Source: Owenia fusiformis
Lineage: Eukaryota; Annelida; Polychaeta; Sabellida; Oweniidae
Direction of reading: 5' to 3'
Assembly: GCA_903813345.2 (NCBI GenBank)
Contig: CAIIXF020000001.1
Span: 61,397,885-61,461,884 of the forward strand
Length of the DNA: 64,000 nucleotides
Shown: piece after piece, positions 48,801 to 60,800 of the stretch
Layout: the number at the start of each line of letters is the position of its first letter
Numbering within the stretch: position 1 is the first letter of the stretch
The notes under the pieces: generated by a model
Seen by the model: the letters and a program-made list of their open reading frames with translations, nothing else
What the model was told of the DNA's origin: nothing
Database searches by the model: none
Position numbers and translations under genes: made by a program

Positions 48801-51800
48801 CACGGTATGGTAGAATATGTTAGGTTTTCTGGGATTTTTCTGAAACGATACGCATCTAAGGTATGAGATCTATTAAAAAAGGTGCAAGGCCATCAACAGG
48901 CACAAATCAACGTTTTTGCTATAAATCAAGCAACAATGGTCTGGACGACCTGTAATAAATACTTGTAAGTGATGTTATCATAACTAAATGTCATTGCTGA
49001 ATTTATAAAATAAGTTTCCATATGTGAAATAAAAAATAATCTAAAATAATGAATTTGGGACGGAGGGGGGAGGGGACGGAGGGGGGGAGCAATATGTATA
49101 TAAGACATGATTAGAGATGTTTCGCGACTTTAAGTCCTTTTACTCCAAATGTCCCCATTTTTCAGTCTCCAGGGGTATATCATCCAGTTTCTTACTAAGT
49201 TAATGAATTCATTTTTCAAATACAAGAATTCGTGTGAAGTTGTTCCACTTTATAGAATTATTACTCCCCCCCTCCATCCCCTCCCCCCCCCTCCGTCCCA
49301 TTTTAATTATTTTCGATCATTTTTTATTTTACGTATGGAAACTTATTTTATAAATTCAGCAATGACATTAATTTAGTTATGATAACATCACTTACATGTA
49401 TTTATTACAGGTCGTGTAGTCCATTGTTGCTTGATTTATAGCAAAAACGTTGATTTGTGCCTGTTGATGGCCTTGCGCCTTTTTTAATAGATCTCATACC
49501 TTAGATGCATATCGTTTCAGAAAAAATCCCAGAAAACCTAACATATTCTACCATACCGTGCGCCTATCCATTTAGCAATTTAATAGTAAACTTTTTCTTG
49601 AAAAAATAAATCTTCCAGATTTGTTGAATTTCCTAGCAGAAATTGCCTGCTCCCCCCCTCCGTCCCATATTCACGATCACCGGGTGTGAACAACTTGCGG
49701 TCCTTTTATGAAAATTAACAAGTTTATCCGGTAGCCGGTAGTTGCATTATCAAACACAGGCCCTGATGAGTGGATTAAGTGTGAGTAGGTCATAGATATG
49801 GGATTGTATTTTGCTCATTTGTTTCAACACTATCCTGGATCAATTATATAAGATGCTCATAAAGCAAATACATCAAAGCTCAACATTTAGTTAAGGATGT
49901 ACATGTATAGTGAAAAGGCATTTATCCAGTCATGTGAATCTAGTGGTACAACATAAAATGCTACTTTATAACTTTATAAGTTATTGTACTCCATTAACAT
50001 ATTGCTTGACTCATTTCAAAGTCTGTCAAAGTATTTATCAGCATCAAAATCATATATATTCATTTGTTGCTCTCAGAGGTTAAAATCTTACTTTTAGCCT
50101 CGTTGTGTCAGGTTAATATTCTTTGCAATCATTTGACTTTTAAATAAACAATTCCAATGAAGAAAGGGCCTAAATTATTGAAGAATCGGCCTTAACCATC
50201 TGAGATGGGAATTAAAAAGAATATGGTCCCTTTGCCAACTTCCTGATTTAGCTAAATGAATTGTATGTATTATTTATTGGGTTCACTAATGCAACCAAAA
50301 CATAAAGCAGTTTGCTTTGTTCACTTTATATCCAGTAAAACTATATAACCAAACAACTCTCTAATCTGAACTGCAAGCAATGTAGATTCTTTTCAGCCCC
50401 AGTTTAATTTATCTGCCATTGAATTCAATGTTAAAAAAACTTGAAATATGAACACCTGCCAATCTGAACACTTTTGGTGGTTCCAGTTGGTTGTGTTCAT
50501 ACAAGTTTTAGTGTACTTATATCCTGTTTGCAAATTAACAAAGTGACTGCAAGGTAAAATTATATCAAACATCTTTAGAAACCAGTGTTTGTGTGCAGTA
50601 CCAAAGGGTTGGTTATATCCTCCAAGAACTATGTGGGTATGATATGAGGAAATTAAGGAAATTCCATTTTTCGTTTTCTGGCAAAAATTCAATGGAGCTA
50701 AAAGCCGGTATTGCACTGAAGATTCATTATGTGCTAAACTTGAAAGAAGATACTGACTATATGGATGTGCTATGTTGTATTTGCGCTATATATAACTATA
50801 AGCCTCCTACCTGAATTTTAGCTTCTGCCAACTGTAGGTACTAGCTAGCATAGATAGTGGGTTAACCTTGCAAATGAAGATAAGCTACATGCTTCATATA
50901 AATAAAGCACATATACTGTTTGGCCAGTATATTTGTTCATTTGAATATGAAATGAAATTCAATATGAAATATAACTTGATTTCTATCCTATTTTATTTGA
51001 AATAGAGGTATGGCATCACATAAACTCTACTTTCCTTATCTAGTCTTGCTTCAAGACAAGTGGATCCCTCCCTTTATCTACTTCAATATACCACACTGTG
51101 GGGAGATGTGTATTAGGGAGGGGGAGGGGGGCTCACAGAGGGGCTTGTAGCTTCTTCCCCTCATGTATTTTGATTGAAGGGTTCTGAAGTCAGCTATATC
51201 GAGATGAAAGGCTATGGTAGTTGTTTCTAACTGTGTAGGATAAAGATAACATTTTTCATCTCTATCGTGACAAGATGTTTGAGAAGTTAAACAGGATTTC
51301 CTGTAGAACCATAGATACTGGCAAAATTATTTTGTTGTAGGATTAGTAGCTCAATAAATATTCCTCAAGATGAGTCCCCAAAAAAATTTCGAAATTTTAA
51401 AATGACGATTTTGCAGCCATTTCTGAAAAATATGAGACAAATCATACCTCATTCGAAGTGTCTTGTTATTCTTTTACTTTTTCATCACTAATGAACGTTT
51501 TTCCAGAGATGTGACATCAGAATTACAATGATATTTGGACACACAAGAGCCCGGATCAATTGAAAAATATTTGCCGTATTAAAAGTCATTACTACGTCTA
51601 AAGCTTATTTACCAGAACCAAACAAGTAGAAATAGAAAGATGAAGATCTCAGCTATAAATTAAGTGCAAAATCTGTCACGGGGAAGCAGGTACCATTTTG
51701 TATAAGGAACGTTTTGAAAGGTGGTCTTTTTTGAAATTTTACAATTTGGTGTCTCATCTTCTGAATTTTTTTTTAGCCTATGAGATCCTACTACAAAACG

Positions 51801-54800
51801 CTCTGGCCAATATCCATATGTGTAGAACGATGTTCTCAATAACTAAGGCTGGACTATTTCAGTTTTTTTCCCAGCTGGTACAGAATTTAAAATTATTAGA
51901 ATTTCAGTTTCAATGAATTTTGGTATTAACCAGCAACAACAAACAATGGGCATTTTAGGGTCCTTGTAAAGCAGATCTCACTACTGAGTTAATCCCTTCC
52001 TTTTAAAAATTGATGTAAGCTGACAAAATAGGATGGATTTTTACATATTGCAAAAACATAATTATTCATGCATATCATGTGTGTCATAATATATTGACCT
52101 GTTCCTCATGTCTTATTTTATTGCAGGGTACAGTGTCTGATAGTTGACCAATACATGTACATGTCACTAATACTATATAGATATGTCACTTATACACACA
52201 TATTGTTGTTATTTGCTTTCAGGATCACCAGAGTTTTCCAGGAAACATCCTTTAGCCAGCTGGATGGCCAGTATGCTCATGTGCTTCGGGGGAGGGATCA
52301 TCGGCAATTTACTTTTCGGCGAGTTTCCTTTAGCACCATTCAAAAGCCATGAAAATGTAATAATAGCTTCAGCAACTTGGTAAGATTCTATTTTTGCTTT
52401 TGTTGTTGAATTGTTATAGGACCTGATAAGAACAATAAGATCTCAATGTCAGCATTGATCACCATACTGAAATATGTAGTTTGTATGACGTGATCCAATG
52501 GCATCTGTAACAAATGGCAGGTGGTGACAATGGCGGGTGGTGACATTTTTTTTGTTTAATCTGCCATAAACTTCCATGTTCTTTAACCTGAACTGTGAAC
52601 ACTTTCCAATCTGAATAATTTTGGTCAGTCCCAGTGAGATTCAGACTAGACAAGTTTTACCTTCTCCATTATAAAATCATTTCTTACTGAAAAGTGTTAG
52701 AGAGAATGGGGGAGGGGGTTACAGCAGATTAATGGGTGTATCAAGCAACATATACATAATTCTGAACAATGTTTATGTTATATCATATTATGAAATATAA
52801 CTACAATACTACATGTTCATAGTTAATCATATCAATATGTTGAGCAACCAGTTATATTATGGTCCAATGGACGTTATGTAATCAGTATATATACATTGTA
52901 TATATGAATTAATGTAGAAATACAGTATGAAATAATCAGCTTGAATGCCAGTAATCAGCCCCAGATTTAAAGCTGGTTAAATGAAATCATCTGCCACTCA
53001 ATGCAACAAGCTTATTTTGCTGTTAGTCCATTTTAACATTAAGGTACAGGTGAAAGGAGGGGAGAGATTAATGTATCTATAACAATACATGATAAGAAAT
53101 GTTACTTGGCTTTATTTCTTATAACTCCAAACCTCCCCTATTTTTCATTTTTCAGAGATGAAACATCCAGTTTCTTACTGAATCCATTTTTCAGATGCAC
53201 AAATTTGTGTAAATTGTTCCTCCTTAAAGACCTATTATTCCCTCCTCCATTCACCCTCCCCCTCCCTTCAATTATAATTTATTTTTATAATATATGAAAC
53301 TTTACTTTTGGGATAATAACATCTAAGTATTTATTACACGTTGTGTAACTGTAGACCATTGTTTAATTTATAGGAAAAACGTCAACTTTTTCTCATTGAT
53401 GGTGTTGCGCTTTTTATCACATCATCGGTGGGATATAGTCGTGATCGTGGTCGTGGTCGTGATCGTCCCGCTTTTTGTCATCGCCGTTTAAGGAAAACTG
53501 CTCATCAGATTTTCTCCAAATTCGCAGAGATGATAGAGCATATGAAGTACTAGAGCTGATTAACTTTTGGGTGGCCATCTTGTTTTCTGGCGGCCATTTT
53601 GAAGGTTTTTCGAAAAATCTTATCGCCATTTCAGGAAAATCGCTCATTGGATTTCCTTCAAATTGACACAAATGATAGAGGATATCAAGTACTAGAGCTG
53701 ATTAACTTTTGGGCGGCCATCTTGTTTTCTGGCAGCCATTTTGAAGATTTTTCAAAAAATCTTGTCATCGCCATTTCAGAAAATCCGCTCATCGAATTTC
53801 CTTCAAATTTACACACATGATAGAGGATATCAAGTACTAGAGCTGATTAACTTTTGGGCGGCCATCTTGTTTTCTGGTGGCCATTTTGAAGGTTTTTCGA
53901 AAAATCTTGTCATCGCCATTTCAGGAAAACCACTCATCGGATTCCCTTCAAATTTACACAAATGATAGAGGATATCAAGTACTAGAGCTGATTAACCTTC
54001 TGCACTCTGACTTATTTCAGCAAATATATCACACGCATCTGACTTATTTTTCAAAAATGATATGCCTGGACTAAATAATTAATATCTCGATAACTACTGA
54101 ATGAATCTGGATAAAATTTTCACAAAGGGAAGATACACTAGCGTGGCTCATGAGAAAAATGTTCTCATGAATTTTTTTCGTACATAAACACGACTGGGCA
54201 TAAATATACCATGAATACTCCTCCGGAATCCGCCGTTTCGCCCCTCGGGAGATTCAACGTCTGGTCAGAATCCAAAACTGAATTTGCAGCGATCGAATGT
54301 TCATCTTTTCAGTTCAGAAAATATTCTAGTTTCTATTTTCGATGACCATTATCGGCTTCCAAGAGCCTAAAGAGCTCGAAATTGCAATCCATTTCCTCCA
54401 CATTTTCGTTGTGATCGTATTTTGCCGTCATTTTGTACGATTTGTTCACTAAAAACGACTTAAACACTGTTTAAATTGTTGAATTAAGAAATATTTTTCG
54501 AAACATCGCCATTTCTAGGTCAACAGGAAGTCACCTACTAAGGACTGAATAAATCGGGCAATCTAATTGGATCATAAGAACGGCGGGAAAAAGTAAAGTT
54601 TTCAAAAGTTAGATTTGTGTCGTCCGGATCCGCCGGTGGATTCTGGCGGTAGTTTTGAATGGGCGGATGCGGTCGCCGGTGGTCTGCTAAAGGTTTGGGT
54701 GGCAATCTTGTTTTCTGGTGGCCATTTTGAAGATTTTTCGAAAAATCTTGTCATCGCCGTTTCAGGAAAACCACTCATCGGATTTCCTTCAAATGTACAC

Positions 54801-57800
54801 ACATGATAGAGGATATCAAATACTAGGGCTGATTAACTTTTGGGTGGCCATCTTGTTTTCTGGTGGCCATTTTGAAGGTTTTTCGAAAAAAATCTTGTCA
54901 TCGCCATTTCAGGAAAACCGCTCATCGGATTTTCTTCAAATTTACACAAATGATAGAGGATATCAAGTACTAGAGCTGATCTTGTTAGCTCACATGGTGA
55001 GCTTTTGCAATCGCTCACTTGTCCGTCTGTCTGTCCGTCCGTCCGTCTCTCTGTTCGTCAACAATAGTGGCACGTTTTAAAACCTCTGTCGATAGGATTC
55101 CTGTTTTAAGTTATTTCTGTTCAACATCAATACAGAAAACTCCCCTATGACTCCTGGTTCAAAAGCTTGCTATTTTCAAAATGGCCGCCATTTTTGTCTC
55201 GCGAAATTCACTTTTGACCCATTTCCTAGCTTTACAAATAATTTCAGGTGTCCTACATTGTAAAAATCCATGTCAATGTTAAGATTAGATATATGAAATA
55301 ATTTTGATACAAAAAATCAGCGAAAAATTATATCCATTTTTTTATTTTCAGCCATTTTAGTTAACATTGATTTGTCCATCTGATTCGCGAAATCCACTTT
55401 TCTGTCAACAACAGTGGCACGTTTTAAAACCTCTGTCGATAAGATTCCTGTTTTAAATTAATTTTGTTCAACATCAATACAAAAAACTCTCCTATGACTC
55501 TTGGTTCAAAGGCTCGCCTATTTTCAAAATGGTCACCATTCTTGTCTCGCGAAATTCACTTTTGACCTATTTCCTAGCTTCACAAATAATTTCAAGTGTC
55601 CTACATTGTAAAAATCCATGTCAATGTAAAGAGTAGATGTATGAAATAATTTTGTTACGAAAAATCAGCAAAAAATTATATCCATTTTTTTATTTTCAGC
55701 CATTTTAGTTAACATTGATTTGTCCATCTGTCTCGCAAAATCCACTTTTGGACCATTTGCCTTAAACCCTCTGTCGATAGGATTCCTGTTTTAAGTTAAT
55801 TTTGTTCAACATCAATACAAAAAACTCCTATGACTCTTGGTTCAAAAGCTCGCCTATTTTCAAAATGGTCGCCATTCTTGTCTCGCGAAATTTACTTTTG
55901 GCCCATTTCCTAGCTTTACAAATAATTTCAGCCATTTCACTGTAAAGAGTACATGTAGTTGTATGAAGTAATTTTGTTACAAAAAATCGGCAAAATATTA
56001 TATCCGTTTTTATTTTCAGCCATTTTAGTTAACATTGATTTGTCCATCTGTCTCTCAGTCAGTCCAAAATAGTGGCTAGTTTTAAAACCTCTGTCTGTCA
56101 ACACTTCGCTCTTTTTAAATCCTCTGTAGATAGGATTCCTGATTTAAAATATTTTTGTTCAACATCAATAAAGAAAAAAACAAACCTGTGACTCCTGCTT
56201 CAAAATCTCGCCTATTTTCAAAATGGCCACCATTTTTGTCTCAGGAAATTCACTTTTGGCCCATTTCCTAGCTTTACAAATAAGTTCAGGTGTCCTGCAT
56301 TGTAAAAAGCCATGTCTTTGTAAAGAGTAGTTGTATGAAATAATTTTGTCACAAAAAATCTGCAAAAAATTATATCCGTTTTTTTTATTATTTTCACTTT
56401 TGAGCAACACCATGTGAGCCCAGTAACCACGGTACTGATTTTTTTCTTGTTCTTGAAATTTGTAAACATAATAGAACAGTTTTCCTGGTTCATAGTGTCT
56501 GCCTATTTGATGGTGTGATCTCTTCTGTTTGAAAAAATCTTAGATGACCTTGCATAATGTACCAGACCATTTGCCTTTTCATTTAGCAATTCAACTGTAA
56601 ACTTTCTCTTGAAAAAATAAATCTTCCAGATTTGTTGAATTTTCCTGCAGAAATCACCTGGTCTCCCATGACCAGGCGTAGACATACTGTAAAAAATATC
56701 TTAGAGGATTTGGTTTGTGAAATTTTGTCTACAGTAAAACCTACATCTGAATACATGGCTCATTCAAACACCTCCCAATATGAAAACAGTTTTTAGTCCA
56801 ATTTTTCCCCATTGATTTCCATGTTACTATTACTTTATAATATTTCCTATATACCGTATGTTGTATATACTATACATGTACTAAATGGAATATGTATTTC
56901 TACTTTCCAGGTATTTAATCAACTATTCCCCATTTGACGTAGTGTACAAGCTAGCAACAATGCTCCCAATCAGGATAACACTGTGGGTCATGAAGGAGAT
57001 TGAGAGAGGGAAAAAAGTATATGACGGAGTAGCATATGTCGCCAAGTTATATCCAGATGCGTACCTCCTCATGGCATTTATGGGAACAATAAAAGGTAAA
57101 CTACAATTATTGAGAATTATTTTGAATCATAATAATAATATTAGAGGTTAAAGATTATAAGTACCATGTTTTTAGATTAAGAATAACTTATAGTATTTAG
57201 TGGAATTATCGTTTAACGAGTGCTTGGAACATTTGGCATTCGAATCTTGCTTGAAAAGGATTCCTCTCAAAACTTGATGATTTGTAACTTTAAGAGGCTA
57301 GACATCTACTCTAGTGGCCCTTGAAATGGTCATATTGCTTTAAATGATTACTTACTATGTGCTAATTTGGGTTTTATGTGGAGTTTTGAGCCTAAAGGTA
57401 ACTGATATGTTTGAGCATGACCACCAAGGTAATGTTTTTCCTTCATAACATTTGTTTGGCTCACTAGTTCCTTTACTACAGTATTAGAGGATAATTAGAG
57501 GTAGTAAGCTGTTTACCTAGATTATTTGACAAGCATTGTGTTTTGTGAAGTTTATATTCACTCCGTTTGGAATTGATCACAAAACTTTTGATGTTTTGAC
57601 GTGAATTATTGAATATTTGGTTCTGTTTTGTTGAGTTCAATGACTTAAAGAAGGCAGAATGGAATCAGTAATTAATAATCTTAATGTCTTACAAAAAGTC
57701 CCCTCTCTCCTTTACTTCTACTTTAAGAAGTGGCTAGGACCATCCCAGGGTCACCAGATTTCATTAAAGTAGTTTTATGTTGGGTATTTCCATTTGCAAA

Positions 57801-60800
57801 TCAAGAAGGCTCTTGGGAATTCTTGTCAGGCCTATATATAACTTTTATTGACATATTGTATCATTACATGATTACATTAGTCACAACTACTCACTAAGAC
57901 TAACTAAAACTACTTCTACATTTACAAAGTAATGTACAAAAATTCCATATGCATATTGAAAGCATACAAGAGAGGCAGAATATTTTTAAGTGTGATGTAC
58001 AAAATATGCTGACTATTCTAAATTGTTAAATGAGTGATATATAAATTTACCAAGATGTCGTTGTATGATGGTATTATCACTTGAAATTATATTTGTAAAT
58101 AAATTATCACTATTTAAATCAAATTTTGGTAATGTTTCAGAAATTTTGCTGAAAAATATTTGCCTGTGTTGAGAATGCTTTGTACAATTTATGATAAAGT
58201 GAAATTCATCTTCTACACATTTACATATATTACATAATCTTTCATTTACAGGTTTGGATTTTGGCTTTGTGTGTCTTCCTGTTTCTATTTTTAACTGATG
58301 TGAACTCAACCTAAATCTACTTATTGCTAATCTATATTTTTTATTGTCTAACTTTGTATATGGTTCTAATGCAAAATCTTTCTTAAACAGCTTATATGTT
58401 CTTAATTTGGGATATATCAAAATGTCCTTCTTCCAATTTTCTACAAACATATTCTTTAATTTCTTGTCAACCAAATTTACTAAGTGGTCTGTAATTTGAC
58501 TTTGGTCATCCCAATACTCTGTTAGTTCACATTTATGAAGAATATCATAAACCTTTCCAGACCAAGATTTAAACCCTAATTCATGTTTTTCTTGTCCATA
58601 TAAGTAAGCCTGGTTTAAAATATTAGAATTTGGTAGTTTAATCAGTCTTAACCAGTATTTCACAATTGATAATTCAATTCTGATAGATAAAGGAAATTTA
58701 CCAAGGTCACCGTACACTGCGGGATTAGCTGTTTGAGTTTTGACACCTAAAATAGATTTTAAAAAGGACAAATGTATTGTTTCAATCGCTTTCATCTGCT
58801 TCTTGTCATACCAAATTTCACAGCCATAACATAGTATTGGACTGACTAATGAATCAAAAAGGTGAAGAGCAACATCAGGTGGCACGTCATTGAATTTCTT
58901 ATACTGCTGTTTGATTTTGAATATTGCCTTTCGTGATTGTTCTTTGAGATAACTTGTGTTGATATCAAATTTATTATTATCAGTAAGAATTACTCCTAGA
59001 TATTTATATTTATTTACACGTTCAATTTCTTGATCATTAAAAGTGAAAGGGGCAGAAACTTTAGAGTTAAAAATGAGTACCTTTGTTTTTAAGGTATTAA
59101 CTATAAGTCTATTAATTTTACAGAAAGAGAAAAGTGAATCTAATAATAACTGAAGTCCATCATGTGATTCGGAAATGAGTACTAGATCATCTGCCCATAG
59201 AAGATGGTTGAACCTGGCATCTTTTACGATAACGCCACATCTTAGTGGTAATACTTCATTTAAGTCATCCATGAAGTGATTGAACAAAAATGTACTTAAA
59301 ACACTTCCTTGCAAAACTCCTATTTCAGTGTCAAAAGTTTGGGTGATTCCGTTTACTAATTTAAGGCATGACTTAGATTTAGAGTACATATTCTCTATAA
59401 TCCTGTACATTTTAGTATGTGGGTGAATTCCAGCTTTACACAGCTTGTATAACAATACTGAGCGATCTATATAATCAAAAGCCTTCTTAAAATCAATCAT
59501 ACATGTATATAATGGTTTCTTATGCTGATTGAATTTGTTAATTAATGTTTGCAAAATAAAAATATTATCAGTTGTACGTCTCTTTTCTTTGTAAGCACCC
59601 TGAAGTGGGTCTGGTGAATTTTGTACTCCAGCATTAAAGACAAGACGATTTTGAATAACGGAGTCAAATAAATTCCCTATACAGGCCAGTACATTAATGC
59701 CTCTATAATTATCAGCTTGAAAACGGCTGCCTTGTTTATAAAGTGCACTGAGCATACCAATACTCCAGTCACTTGGATATTCTCCCTTTTCGAAAATAGC
59801 ATTAAAAAGTGCTGTAAAATCAGAAACAAGGGTTTCACAATTTTTTAAAATATTGGATGGAATACCATCAATACCCGCTGATTTGTTTGCATTTACTCTT
59901 TTCAAAGCACATTGAACTTCGGCTTGAGTAATTCTCATGTTGATGGTATCATTGCAAAGTTGTAATTTTTTATCTTCAGGATTAATTTGATATTTTGTAA
60001 CAAAATGATTCATTTCCTCAAGTGCATTATCATCAAAATAATCTATGTTTGGAGGTTTAGATAGACTTTTGAAAAAGTTGAATAGATCTTTAGATGGGAC
60101 TGGCATCTCTTTAATTTTATTTCCTGGCATTGCATTTATCAGTTTCCAGAAATCTGTAGAATATCTGCATTTATTCTGAATTAAACTATTGAGCATTCCT
60201 GCTTAGCAGGCCTAAATAGTGTCAAAATCCCACAAAATTCAATGATATTTGATTATTTTATTCTGCATATTTATCACACTGTCTAAGTATTAGCCGTCTC
60301 ACAGAGGGGTGGGAATGTGGGGTATGTTTGGGGGTCACAAGAGTCGATACGAGACAATGTATACTGTCACGCAGGTTTACTGTTATCATGTGCAACTACT
60401 CAAAAAATTTAAACCACTCTGCCTTCCTAAATGGGCTTGCTGTTTTTGTCTGTTTATGTATATAAACTTACCTATAGTCTATTCAATCAGACAGCGAGAC
60501 ATCAGAACTCCTCAGCTTTACGAAAATCATTTCAGTTCCACAAAGTATGTTTTATTAGTAGCTTGTGTTGATGCATGCATTGAATCCTGGGTAATTTCAG
60601 CCGGGGGATCCAATCTGATGATTCCGTTCCAGCGGGCAGTGAGGGGCATATGGTTGCCTCAACTGAACGAATTTCTAAGACCTTCATAGTAAGTATGGGC
60701 CGGATTAGGCCTCAACTAACATTGGGTGCGGCTCTAACATGAGGCGAGGCTCTATCATGGGGCTAGACTAATACAAGGAGGCTCATTTGTTTTTAACAAA

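Larger units (their letters stand above)
45871..52222. other. TRIC intron 1
   Basis: Contains a perfect 12-bp hairpin at 46413-46460, a TGTCACCACC element with tandem units (47825-48310), a large fold-back (48674-49688) and a GAACAC-type element (about 50335-50520). Elsewhere no ORF or exon is recognised. Confidence 0.6.
52380..56910. other. TRIC intron 2, nested repeats
   Basis: Contains a GAACAC-type element (about 52560-52670), half of an old fold-back (53060-53425), a 142-bp tandem array (53440-53995, 54690-54985) split by a TTAA element, an element with 12-bp inverted ends (54988-56419), the rest of the fold-back (56500-56690) and another GAACAC-type element (about 56735-56830). No exon. 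Confidence 0.7.
57096..60600. other. TRIC intron 3 containing a LINE
   Basis: Mostly occupied by the minus-strand LINE (about 57840-60205). The flanking 57096-57830 and 60206-60600 show no gene or exon. Confidence 0.6.

Noticed and set aside
53417-55080. ORFs with repeated VAILFSGGHFEGFSKNL-type peptides
   Set aside because: Produced by the 142-bp tandem array of gccattttgaa blocks, open on both strands.
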